DNA of 13,610 bases from an uncultured Mycoplasmatota bacterium. GTDB lineage: Bacteria > Bacillota_I > Bacilli_A > RF39 > UBA660. The DNA is taken from the NCBI GenBank assembly GCA_900553855.1, contig USFG01000018.1:1-13610 (forward strand), read 5' to 3'. The first letter of the stretch is position 1. Each line of letters opens with the position of its first letter. This document shows positions 1-6,853 of the stretch, in pieces. A model generated the notes under the pieces. The model saw only the letters and a list, made by a program, of their open reading frames with translations, was not told where the DNA came from and did no database searches. The position numbers were made by a program, and so were the translations under genes.

Positions 1-518
1 AGTTCATCTCTTGATACAATTCTATTTTGGTTATTTAATAGGTGCTGAAAGATTAGCATTTCATTTTTGGTTAGTTCTAATTCTTTATTATTACCTGATA
101 AGGTACCACGTGATGGTGAGACTTCTAAATCTTTATATTTCAGTACTTCAGTACTATTATCTAATCTTTTAAAGATATTTTGTATTCTTAGTAATAGAAT
201 GGTTGGACTATAGGGCTTGGTTATGTAATCGTCTGCTCCATAAGAGATGGATAATATTTCATCGGTTTCATTTGCTCTTGAGGTTACCATTATTACTGGA
301 ATATTTGATTCTTTCCTTATTTCTTTAAGTAACTGCTCACCATTTTGATATGGTATATTTATATCTAATAGAATTAGATCTATATTACTTTTTAATATTT
401 CTTCTTTAGCATTTGAGAAGTCTTTTAGTATTAATGCTTCATATCCTGCATTTACTAGTAGTTCATATAATTCTTTAGATATTATAGTATCATCTTCAAT
501 TATCATTATCTTTTTCAT
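1..518 (-). CDS. OmpR-family response regulator (BceR-like), partial at window edge
   Basis: Two-component response regulator: a histidine kinase phosphorylates the receiver domain and the C-terminal winged helix binds DNA. The reverse strand reads MKKIMIIEDDTIISKELYEL; 172 complete codons are visible and the C-terminus lies outside the window. Receiver features are all present: acidic pair D9/D10, phospho-acceptor D52 in LLDINIP, T79 in VTS, and K101 in ITKPYS. The OmpR/PhoB-type DNA-binding domain begins near residue 125 (LKYKDLEVSPSRGTL, then LTKNEMLIFQHLL). The start at 518 has AAGGAA a few bases upstream. The receiver resembles BceR/VirR-type regulators of peptide-antibiotic resistance, so a kinase and an ABC transporter may follow to the left; that is inference. 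It is separated from the rest of the window by two terminators and looks like ordinary chromosome beside the accessory region. Confidence 0.93.
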   Translation of the reverse strand, partial: MKKIMIIEDDTIISKELYELLVNAGYEALILKDFSNAKEEILKSNIDLILLDINIPYQNGEQLLKEIRKESNIPVIMVTSRANETDEILSISYGADDYITKPYSPTILLLRIQNIFKRLDNSTEVLKYKDLEVSPSRGTLSGNNKELELTKNEMLIFQHLLNNQNRIVSRDE

Positions 519-547
519 ATATTATATTTCCTTCTTTCTATAGTTCT

Positions 548-553
548 ATTATA
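548..553 (-). promoter_or_regulatory. Extended -10 promoter of the response regulator
   Basis: On the minus strand the sequence reads TGATATAAT, a perfect -10 TATAAT (548-553) with the TGn extension. No good -35 is present at 17 bp, as is common for extended -10 promoters. Transcription would start near 541, giving a leader of about 23 nt before the ATG at 518. Confidence 0.6.
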
Positions 554-600
554 TCATTATTTTACTCTGTTTTATATTACAAGTTTGTAAGGTATGAAGA

Positions 601-640
601 AAAAGACTTAGTGCATCATTGTGATGTAGGTAAGTCTTTT
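601..640. terminator. Strong bidirectional hairpin terminator
   Basis: AAAAGACTTA (601-610) pairs perfectly with TAAGTCTTTT (631-640). Inside it TGCATCA (612-618) pairs with TGATGTA (622-628, one G-T) around loop TTG. The A- and T-rich flanks suit termination in either direction. It insulates the response regulator promoter from minus-strand transcription arriving from the right. Confidence 0.75.
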
Positions 641-808
641 AAGTATTTCGTAAATAGCTGCTCTCTTCAGGGGGCATAGCGCAATGGGTAAATCATACCT
701 GTTTAACCCCTTTAAAATCAACGTTTTCAAGACACATGATTTAAAAATATTTAATCTTGCACAGCAAAATTTATCCAAATTGTTGTGCAAAAACTGTGCA
801 AAGCAATT
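641..808. other. Gene-free spacer between two terminators; possible element border
   Basis: No convincing gene on either strand. The open frames here have no ribosome binding site and no recognisable protein. The stretch holds a G-rich patch with a loose hairpin (GGGG near 671, CCCC near 707) and the TGTGCAA cluster described separately. Lying between a chromosomal-type regulator and an accessory region, it is the likeliest place in the window for an integration junction, but no target gene end or core duplication could be demonstrated. Confidence 0.4.
757..801. repeat. Cluster of TGTGCAA repeats (possible recombinase arm sites)
   Basis: TTGCACAG (757-764) is an exact inverted copy of CTGTGCAA (794-801), and a third TGTGCAA lies at 784-790. 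Closely spaced TTTGCACA/TGTGCAA repeats are familiar from the ends of tyrosine-recombinase elements, where they act as arm-type integrase sites. That identification is from memory; no integrase gene is present in the window. Confidence 0.35.
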
Positions 809-847
809 AAAAAGCATATATAGGTTACGTAGCTATATATGCTTTTT
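809..847 (-). terminator. Intrinsic terminator of the 433-aa gene
   Basis: A 15-bp perfect stem, AAAAAGCATATATAG (809-823) with CTATATATGCTTTTT (833-847), around a 9-nt loop. On the minus strand the stem ends in a U-run. The stop codon of the 433-aa gene (846-848) lies in the base of the stem, so termination immediately follows translation. Confidence 0.8.
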
Positions 848-2147
848 ATATACATTTGAAAATGATTTTTTCTGCTTCAAACTCAATTTTATAGATATTA
901 CCTATTTCCTCAACCTTCTGAATAATACATTCTTTAAAAATAGTTTCATTATCTTTTAAAGTGATTTTTTTATTAAATATAGTAACAAAATCAAGTTTAG
1001 TAACTAACTCAAATTTATTTCCTTGCTTACAATATTTTTTTGTGTCTTTATTGATCTCTAACGATTGATTAAATTTCATTTTTTCATTAATGGTACACTT
1101 TTTTCCTGTACTCTCTGCATATAATATATTAATAGATTTTTCTTCTCTTAGAATTTCATCTAAATTATATTTAATATTAATATTTTTAGTTTTAGAAATA
1201 TATAATACTTTTTCTATCAAACCTGCTAACCTTTTAAAGAATTTCTTTTCCTTGTTAGTATGACCCTTTGCTTCAAAATTATTAAAAGTAAAAATATTTT
1301 GGTTTAGTTTCTTATTACTAACATTAATATTTGTATTATTATCATCCATTAAATATTTATATTTAAGCATTTTTAAATTATATTCACAATCATTAAGATA
1401 TTTTTCTCTAATTGAAATAGTAATATTAAATTTACCAGAAACACCATCATCAGTCTTTTCCATATTTGTTAATGAAATTGCAACATTAAAAGGCTCTTCA
1501 GTGGATTCTTTATTTGTTAATTTAATATTATCTCCATCTCTCTTTTCTAGTCTTAAGCTTGTATCAATACGGAATGAATAATCAGAATTATAAATATCAA
1601 TTGTGTAAACCTGTGCAGGCGGCATTGGTGAAGGACATATATATAATTTTACACCTTCACTACCATATTTATTTGCATGTCCAACTGGATTTTCAAACTC
1701 ACCTAAAAATTCCTTCATACTTGTAATATTGGAAATTTCAACGGGTTTACCAGTTTTTTCTGCTTGTTCAATTAATTCGTTCAAACCATTTTTTCTAAAT
1801 TTATCAGCTTCTTCAACAGAATCAAATTTCATATTATACTTTAAGTGTATTGGAAATTTTTTATATGCATCATCTGTTTTTGCACTTGCTTCAAAGCTAA
1901 TTTTTTTACCGTTAAACTTTGGAACAATTTCAAAATCTTCTTGAAGTTGCTTAGGCAATAGTTTTTTTGTTAGAATATCTGTCCCAACATCTAGACGATC
2001 TGTAAATAAATCTTCGATTTTTGTAATATCTTTATAATTGTTATTAATGCTATCTAAAGATAAAGCATCAGTCTGATTATTAACAACTGTTATATCTATA
2101 TTGCAACCCTTATTTTTTTCAACATTTAATAAACTATTGTTTTGCAT
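846..2147 (-). CDS. Unrecognised 433-aa protein, second gene of a 51/433-aa pair
   Basis: I do not recognise the family. The protein is soluble: no signal peptide or membrane segment. It is rich in Lys, Asn, Ile and Glu, with alternating polar/hydrophobic stretches suggesting mostly beta structure (for example residues 180-250 and 385-433), and two more helical segments (about 105-150 and 305-350). No Walker, nuclease or HTH motif was seen. The ATG has GGAGA about 6 nt upstream. The start overlaps the end of the 51-aa ORF by 14 nt, so the two are probably translationally coupled. Its N-terminus contains KNKGCNIDI, echoing KNKNCNISI in the 51-aa protein. It sits directly downstream of a restriction-modification operon on the same strand, so a role in phage defence is plausible from position alone. 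It ends in its own terminator. Confidence 0.85.
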   Translation of the reverse strand: MQNNSLLNVEKNKGCNIDITVVNNQTDALSLDSINNNYKDITKIEDLFTDRLDVGTDILTKKLLPKQLQEDFEIVPKFNGKKISFEASAKTDDAYKKFPIHLKYNMKFDSVEEADKFRKNGLNELIEQAEKTGKPVEISNITSMKEFLGEFENPVGHANKYGSEGVKLYICPSPMPPAQVYTIDIYNSDYSFRIDTSLRLEKRDGDNIKLTNKESTEEPFNVAISLTNMEKTDDGVSGKFNITISIREKYLNDCEYNLKMLKYKYLMDDNNTNINVSNKKLNQNIFTFNNFEAKGHTNKEKKFFKRLAGLIEKVLYISKTKNINIKYNLDEILREEKSINILYAESTGKKCTINEKMKFNQSLEINKDTKKYCKQGNKFELVTKLDFVTIFNKKITLKDNETIFKECIIQKVEEIGNIYKIEFEAEKIIFKCI

Positions 2148-2289
2148 TATTATCTCCAGAATCGCTTATTGATATATTACAGTTTTTATTTTTTTTAATA
2201 TCATATTTTGACTTTTTTTCGACTTTTATACTTATATCTTGTCCAAAAATCTTTTTTACAAAATCAATTATCTTTTTAACAATTTTCAT
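2134..2289 (-). CDS. Small unrecognised 51-aa protein upstream of the 433-aa gene
   Basis: Begins MKIVKKIIDFVKKIFG and ends SDSGDNNAKQ with TAG. The start at 2289 has GGTGGTG a few bases upstream. The first 15 residues can form a basic amphipathic helix, as in small membrane-active peptides or leader peptides; the rest is polar. Residues 34-42 (KNKNCNISI) closely match residues 11-19 of the 433-aa protein (KNKGCNIDI). It overlaps that gene by 14 nt, and its last codons contain the downstream gene's ribosome binding site. Function unknown. It could be a toxin-like partner, an assembly factor, or a coupling peptide needed to translate the larger protein. Evidence for translation is the ribosome binding site, the overlap and the shared motif. 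Confidence 0.65.
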   Translation of the reverse strand: MKIVKKIIDFVKKIFGQDISIKVEKKSKYDIKKNKNCNISISDSGDNNAKQ

Positions 2290-2301
2290 TATATCACCAC
2301 C

Positions 2302-2321
2302 AATTAAATAATAATTTAATT
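2302..2321. repeat. Small AT palindrome upstream of the 51-aa ORF
   Basis: AATTAAAT (2302-2309) and ATTTAATT (2314-2321) form an 8-bp inverted repeat around AATA, just upstream of the 51-aa gene's ribosome binding site. It may be an operator or simply the result of AT-richness. Confidence 0.3.
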
Positions 2322-2327
2322 AACATA

Positions 2328-2388
2328 ATGACACTTATGACACTTTTTTATATGATACACTATGCATATTAAGTGACATAAGTGACAT
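2328..2388. promoter_or_regulatory. Four 9-bp repeats in inverted pairs: probable operator array
   Basis: On the plus strand ATGACACTT occurs twice in tandem (2328-2345), and its near mirror AAGTGACAT occurs twice in tandem (2371-2388). The two arms are inverted repeats differing at one central position per unit. The 25 bp between them contains TATCAT on the minus strand, which could be the -10 of a promoter for the 51/433-aa pair. Two head-to-tail sites on each side of a promoter suggest a cooperative dimeric repressor. The same arms could also fold as an imperfect hairpin ending the R-M transcript. Confidence 0.55.
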
Positions 2389-2397
2389 ATCAGTTAT

Positions 2398-4176
2398 TTA
2401 CACATATTCCTCTTTCCAATGGATTATAGTATTGTTTATACACTCGTTCCATTGCTTGTATGAATCCAAACTTAATGTATTTTCGTGAATATCTCTTATT
2501 AATTCAACAAAGTATTTTATATGTATGTTTTTAGCATATATAAAACTTATAATGTCACTATATTGTTCAATTGTTAATGGTATTACAGGAACTGGATTAC
2601 CCATCCAACTTTCCTTGTTTAAAAGGAAAAATTGCCAATCTGTTCTTTTATTTATAGAATTAGAAATAAATAATCCGTACACTTCTTTACCAGCATCTTG
2701 ATCTATGAATTTCATAACATGATCAATAACACTAGAGCCTTCGTGTTCCCATTGTTGTACTCCACTCATAAGTGATACCTCTGGTATTAAAATAGTGCCA
2801 TTATAATAAAGTTCCATATCAGGTGTATTATTTTTACCTGGAGCAAAACTTTTAGGAGTTAAATCTTCTTCTACATCAAAATTTCTAACAACATTTTGAT
2901 TACCATCTATAGCTACTAAAGACTTCCATGTATTACATTCAAGCCATAATGCAGCCATATCTTCGCTCTCTCTTGATTTAATAGAATCGGATCTATCAGT
3001 AATTTCTTTCCTAGTATCTTCATTTTTAGAAGTATATTTAATAAAGATTTCTTCATTCAATGTAGTTAATTTAGTAATTAATTCTTCTTCAAATAATTTT
3101 AATTCTGTTGAACTATCCATTGAATTGACTTTAGAATATAATTCTGCAGAATCTAATTCAATCTCCAATTCATATTTTTCATTAACTACATGAATAGTTT
3201 TATCTAATAAATTAATCTTATCAACTAATAATGATTTTCGATCATCCTTATTTTCCCAAGGAAGAATTATATTATCCGGATTACCATACCATTCCATATA
3301 AGCGTCAAGATTATCATTATTGATAGTTATAAATGAATATTTGCTATTAATTAATTCAACCTTTTTCTTAGAATGTTCAGCAATTCTAACCTTTTTATAT
3401 AGCCCTCTACCAGAAATATCAAATAATCTAGTAAAATCAAGTGCTCTCATAATAGAATCTATATATGACAAAGGATCACCTTTATTAGGTTCTTTCACAT
3501 AATCAAAATATTCTTTTGCATACTTATTGAAGATTTCTTCACATTCACTAGATTTCATTTTATTATCTAGCGCATTATAGTCTGCTCTAAATTTTTTTAT
3601 AGAATTTGCCAAAGAATCATACTGAGATATATCATTACATAAGAAAATATATGCCAATTCATATCCATTTAAGTATTCAAGATCTAGTAATAATTTGATT
3701 ATTATTTGTAATGGAAAAACCCTATTTCCATCTTTTATATCACGTCCGTAATTAGTGCATACAGAAGGAAAATTCATTTTTAAAAGTTGTTTTAAAAATA
3801 ATTCACTATCAAATTTACCTTCTGAAATTAGTTTTCCTGCTTTAGTAACTCTAATTAATCCTTCATTATCAATATATCCAAATCCATAAAATTTATATGT
3901 AGCAAGATCATTTCTAGCATTACTTTCAGAATCTGCTTTACCATCTTTAGTACCATTTAGATAATCTTCATAAGATAAACCATTAATAGGAGAATCCTCT
4001 TCCTCTAGTTGTGCATCAAAATAATACTTTCTTCTAATTGGGTGAATCTTTATATTATTTGCAGCAAGCTTATTAGCTGTATAATCCCAATTTTCATTTT
4101 CTAAATTTGAAAAATATTTAAACCATTGAACTGTTTTAATTACACTTCGTGGTTTATTTCTCCATCCCCAACTCAT
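2398..4176 (-). CDS. AlwI/BspD6I-family type IIS restriction endonuclease
   Basis: Cuts unmodified DNA at a short asymmetric site, a few bases outside it. The N-terminus MSWGWRNKPR and the 592-aa length fit the AlwI family; Nt.BspD6I is about 600 aa. The DNA-recognition part occupies roughly residues 1-380. The catalytic PD-(D/E)xK domain contains TPDMELYY (D453) and LIPEVSL (E466, with Ser in the usual Lys position), then E479 and H486. The spacing D-13-E-13-E-7-H equals the active-site spacing I recall for Nt.BspD6I (D456, E469, E482, H489). Known family sites are GGATC and GAGTC; the Dam-like methyltransferase next door favours GGATC here, by inference. GGAGG overlaps the methyltransferase stop and leaves a 9-nt gap between genes. 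The gene is intact and last in the R-M operon. Confidence 0.9.
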   Translation of the reverse strand: MSWGWRNKPRSVIKTVQWFKYFSNLENENWDYTANKLAANNIKIHPIRRKYYFDAQLEEEDSPINGLSYEDYLNGTKDGKADSESNARNDLATYKFYGFGYIDNEGLIRVTKAGKLISEGKFDSELFLKQLLKMNFPSVCTNYGRDIKDGNRVFPLQIIIKLLLDLEYLNGYELAYIFLCNDISQYDSLANSIKKFRADYNALDNKMKSSECEEIFNKYAKEYFDYVKEPNKGDPLSYIDSIMRALDFTRLFDISGRGLYKKVRIAEHSKKKVELINSKYSFITINNDNLDAYMEWYGNPDNIILPWENKDDRKSLLVDKINLLDKTIHVVNEKYELEIELDSAELYSKVNSMDSSTELKLFEEELITKLTTLNEEIFIKYTSKNEDTRKEITDRSDSIKSRESEDMAALWLECNTWKSLVAIDGNQNVVRNFDVEEDLTPKSFAPGKNNTPDMELYYNGTILIPEVSLMSGVQQWEHEGSSVIDHVMKFIDQDAGKEVYGLFISNSINKRTDWQFFLLNKESWMGNPVPVIPLTIEQYSDIISFIYAKNIHIKYFVELIRDIHENTLSLDSYKQWNECINNTIIHWKEEYV

Positions 4177-4185
4177 ATAAACCTC

Positions 4186-5304
4186 CTAAAGATCATAATT
4201 AGTGATCAATAAATGTTCAACATCTTTATCATTTCTATTCATAAAACTTACTAAATATTTTTTATCAAACGATTCTATATTAAATCCTCTATCTTTATAT
4301 AAGTCATATATAAAATCTGTATTTTTTATAATTAACATAAACTTAGCTTTTGTTTTTGATAAGTAATTTGCTAATCTTATTTGATCATCTTTATCAAAAT
4401 CATTTTTTGCATATGTAGAAAATTCGGTATCGTATGGAGGATCTAAAAACATGAAATCATTCTCTGTTAATTCTACTTTGTTACAAAAAACTTCAAAATC
4501 ATAATTACAAATTTTTGTTTTACTCATATATTTATTTAATTCATCAGAAGATACGTAATCTATCTTTTTAGAAAAGTCTTTTCTGTTATAACTGATTCCA
4601 CCATAAGGTACATTAAATTCACCATTAGCATTATATCTAAACATAGATGCATAGCAAAAATCTCTAACAAAATAAAATACTGCGCAATAGAATTCATCAC
4701 TTAACTTCAATTTTTTCTTATTATTATAAAGGTATCTAAAATACATATAGTAAGCGCTTTTAAAGGCACACTCAATATTACTCATTATATCGCTTACATT
4801 CATTTCATTTCGTTCAAGCTCAATTTTTTTCATTCTGTTTAATTTTGATATTAAATTCTTCTTAACTTCTTTAATAAAATTATATAAATTAATATCAAAA
4901 TCTTCTTCTAATAGACTATTTAATTCTTTAGTATGTTTTTCGACAAACTTTTCAACTAATTCATCAGCACTATTTTTGTTACTTTTAACTTTATCATAAA
5001 TATCAGATAATTCATTTGTATTATCTTCAACCAAATGTTGAAGCGAAATCCAATTCTTATTTATTTGATTTAAGCTATCAATAAAACCTTTATCATGTTT
5101 TTTTATCATTTTATAAAGTAACATTAATTCATCAGATTTATCATTAATAACCGAATTTTCACAATTTATATTTAGATATACTGCTCCTCCACCTACAAAT
5201 GGTTCAACATATCTATTAAAATTTTTAGGCAAGTTTTTTAAAATTATTGGCAGTTCTTTTTCTTTACCACCTGCCCACTTAATAAACGTCTTTCTATTTT
5301 GCAT
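4186..5304 (-). CDS. D12-class (Dam-like) DNA adenine N6-methyltransferase of the R-M system
   Basis: Transfers a methyl group from S-adenosylmethionine to adenine N6, protecting host DNA from the partner nuclease. Class-alpha order is clear: FIKWAGGK near the N-terminus (residues 7-14), SAM-binding motif I EPFVGGGAVY (34-43), an acidic loop VINDKSD (52-58), and catalytic motif IV FLDPPYD (DPPY at 288-291). At 372 aa it is about 90 residues longer than Dam. The extra length is a Lys/Glu/Asn-rich helical insertion at about residues 65-180, in or before the target-recognition region. If it recognises GATC, one enzyme would protect both strands of GGATC, which would explain why only one methyltransferase accompanies an asymmetric-site nuclease. 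The start has a GGGGGA ribosome binding site; the gene lies 16 nt after the Mrr-like gene. Confidence 0.93.
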   Translation of the reverse strand: MQNRKTFIKWAGGKEKELPIILKNLPKNFNRYVEPFVGGGAVYLNINCENSVINDKSDELMLLYKMIKKHDKGFIDSLNQINKNWISLQHLVEDNTNELSDIYDKVKSNKNSADELVEKFVEKHTKELNSLLEEDFDINLYNFIKEVKKNLISKLNRMKKIELERNEMNVSDIMSNIECAFKSAYYMYFRYLYNNKKKLKLSDEFYCAVFYFVRDFCYASMFRYNANGEFNVPYGGISYNRKDFSKKIDYVSSDELNKYMSKTKICNYDFEVFCNKVELTENDFMFLDPPYDTEFSTYAKNDFDKDDQIRLANYLSKTKAKFMLIIKNTDFIYDLYKDRGFNIESFDKKYLVSFMNRNDKDVEHLLITNYDL

Positions 5305-5320
5305 ACAATATCCCCCGATC

Positions 5321-6154
5321 TTAATTTATTAAATCTATATATATAGTTTTACCATCGTATTTCCAAACAGACTTAGATGGATTAAATACATTATCTTTGG
5401 TTAATAATCCATATTTTCTGTACATTTCAGTTATTCCTTGTGAAAAATATCTTCTATCTGAACTTATCCTTACATCTTTAATATCATTTCCATTAAAACA
5501 TAAATCGAATTTATCACAGTCAGAAGGCAATTCATTAAATATTGCACGAGGAATACTAATAATTCTAGCTCTTATATCATTTGCTGTAATATCTTTTTCA
5601 ATATCACTGACAATATATTCATTAGCATTATCATCAACAATATTTTCAACAACAGAATTCTTTTTATAAAATTTATTTAATTCTTCATAACTAAATACTG
5701 GTTTATATACAAATCCAATATTATTTTCAATACAAATATCAACTAGCATTTTTCCGTCAATTAATACAATTGGTCTGTTATCACTTGTTTCTGCTTTTAA
5801 TCTGGCTGGGCTAGAGAACATAGCAGTAGTAATAACAATTCCTTTTTCACCAGATGCCATATTACCTCTTAGCTTATCTATAATATCAACAGCTATTTTT
5901 TCGGATGGTTTAAATCTTTTAGCCTGTACGATATATTTTACAGAATCATCATTATTATTGATAACACCATATCTTATGCCTTCCAAATCAACTCCACCAT
6001 CTCCAGAACGTTTTGTAACTCTTACTTCATCTAATCCAAGACATTCCAATAATGGTTTTAAAAAATCTTCAAAATCATATCCAGTTTCAAACGATTTATA
6101 TAATTCTTCAAGTATTGCTTCCTTTTCTTTTTGATCTAACTCAATCTTTTTCAT
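5321..6154 (-). CDS. Mrr-like PD-(D/E)XK nuclease within the R-M operon
   Basis: 277-aa protein starting MKKIELDQKEKE. The N-terminal half is an Mrr_cat-type nuclease: FEDFLKPLLE (about 28-37, E29), then SGDGGVDLEG (D56) and YIVQAKRF (Q77-A-K79), the classic D...QxK signature, followed by helices and IVITTAMFSS (107-115). The C-terminal 100 residues (RARIISIPRAIFNEL to the end) are a separate unrecognised domain that may bind DNA. I chose the ATG at 6154 because AGGAG lies 6 nt upstream; the in-frame TTG at 6160 would touch that site. The Shine-Dalgarno overlaps the stop of the XRE gene, so the genes are coupled. Possible roles: an extra type IV-like enzyme against modified DNA, or a partner subunit for the AlwI-like enzyme. 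If the former, it must ignore the methylation made by its neighbour. Confidence 0.88.
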   Translation of the reverse strand: MKKIELDQKEKEAILEELYKSFETGYDFEDFLKPLLECLGLDEVRVTKRSGDGGVDLEGIRYGVINNNDDSVKYIVQAKRFKPSEKIAVDIIDKLRGNMASGEKGIVITTAMFSSPARLKAETSDNRPIVLIDGKMLVDICIENNIGFVYKPVFSYEELNKFYKKNSVVENIVDDNANEYIVSDIEKDITANDIRARIISIPRAIFNELPSDCDKFDLCFNGNDIKDVRISSDRRYFSQGITEMYRKYGLLTKDNVFNPSKSVWKYDGKTIYIDLIN

Positions 6155-6163
6155 ACACAACTC

Positions 6164-6688
6164 CTATATATCTTTAGGCAACTTACTGTAATCATATTTA
6201 GTTGCTATCTCTTTTAATTCTTGTATTTCTTTATCAATATCTTCTAATGCTTTATCTAATGTATAATCAGTTTCTGCGTCCTCTTTTATTAATCTTAAAC
6301 CTAATTTTATTTCATTTAAGTTTTGCATTATCTTTAATGCTTTTTTTCTTTTATTAGCATCCCAATCTAAAATATCGTATTTAAATAATCTACATTCTTC
6401 TATAGTATTTTTTAAATCTTTTGTTGATTTATTTTTAAACTCATCATGAGAAAACCAACTCATAACTTCATTGTATCCAGCCGCTTTCAAAAGTTGTTGC
6501 AAAGATAGATCTAATTCTTCCGCAATTCTTTTTAAAATCTCAGGATCTGGTTTAGCTACTCTACCATTTTCTATATCATTTAAAGAAGAATTACTTATTC
6601 CAACTCTTCTTGCAAGTTCTCTTTGAGAATACTCTTTTGCAGTTCTTCCTCCAACAATTAATGTAGTTAATGCTTCACTATTGTTCAT
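6164..6688 (-). CDS. XRE-family regulator of the R-M operon
   Basis: 174-aa DNA-binding protein. Residues about 12-65 form a Cro/CI-type helix-turn-helix: YSQRELARRVGISNSSLND, then IENGRVAKPDPEILKRIAEE and LQQLLKAAGY. The C-terminal 100 residues are highly charged and helical, with a predicted coiled coil (DKALEDIDKEIQELKEIA). The ATG at 6688 is chosen because AAGGGAG lies 8 nt upstream and because the promoter's -10 (6732-6737) would leave the upstream in-frame ATG at 6727 outside the transcript. First gene of the operon, so it probably autoregulates and times expression as controller proteins do, though it is about twice their usual size. It may also repress the divergent replication genes. 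Confidence 0.9.
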   Translation of the reverse strand: MNNSEALTTLIVGGRTAKEYSQRELARRVGISNSSLNDIENGRVAKPDPEILKRIAEELDLSLQQLLKAAGYNEVMSWFSHDEFKNKSTKDLKNTIEECRLFKYDILDWDANKRKKALKIMQNLNEIKLGLRLIKEDAETDYTLDKALEDIDKEIQELKEIATKYDYSKLPKDI

Positions 6689-6731
6689 ATTTTTCACTCC
6701 CTTAAAAGTCTTCTTATTCTCTTCCATATTC

Positions 6732-6759
6732 ATTATATCACATTTTGTCATTTTTACAA
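6732..6759 (-). promoter_or_regulatory. Sigma-A promoter of the XRE/R-M operon
   Basis: On the minus strand, TTGTAA (6754-6759) is 16 bp from a perfect TATAAT (6732-6737), preceded by TGn (TGATATAAT). Transcription would start near 6724, leaving a leader of about 36 nt before the XRE start. Confidence 0.7.
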
Positions 6760-6770
6760 AACATTTTTGT
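6743..6770. promoter_or_regulatory. TTTTGT half-site cluster: candidate XRE operator
   Basis: TTTTGT (6743-6748) and ACAAAA (6756-6761) form an inverted repeat with a 7-bp spacer. A further TTTTGT lies at 6765-6770, within the near-repeats ACATTTTGT and ACATTTTTGT. The cluster covers the -35 of the minus-strand promoter and ends about 10 bp before the -35 of the plus-strand promoter, where a bound regulator could control both. Confidence 0.45.
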
Positions 6771-6779
6771 TCGGAATTC

Positions 6780-6808
6780 TTGACAATTAAATTTATTTGT
6801 ACTATATT
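6780..6808 (+). promoter_or_regulatory. Sigma-A promoter of the plus-strand replication operon
   Basis: Consensus TTGACA (6780-6785), 17-bp spacer, TATATT (6803-6808). Transcription would begin near 6815, about 40 nt before the first start codon. It is the best promoter match in the window and drives an operon that is now truncated. Confidence 0.8.
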
Positions 6809-6853
6809 GGTTGCAGTGAACGGCATACTGAACACTTAGAGAGAGGTGAGAAG

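Noticed and set aside
668..712. tRNA-like stretch: GGGGGCA followed by a D-arm-like TAGCGCAATGGGTA
   Set aside because: No anticodon arm, no T-loop (TTCRANNC) and no matching acceptor 3' strand at tRNA distance on either strand.
608..959. Two open frames, one per strand, across the terminators at 601-640 and 809-847
   Set aside because: No ribosome binding sites, no recognisable protein, and they run through terminator hairpins and the coding end of the 433-aa gene.
6155..6160. TTG start two codons upstream for the Mrr-like gene
   Set aside because: The TTG abuts the AGGAG site, leaving no spacing; the ATG at 6154 has ideal 6-nt spacing.
6689..6835. Longer N-terminus for the XRE protein beginning at 6835 or 6727
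   Set aside because: Those starts lie upstream of the inferred transcription start and lack a Shine-Dalgarno; the ATG at 6688 has AAGGGAG and begins just before the HTH.
6797..6853. Upstream in-frame start for the plus-strand HTH protein
   Set aside because: It falls in the promoter spacer and -10 (6786-6808) and before the transcription start.
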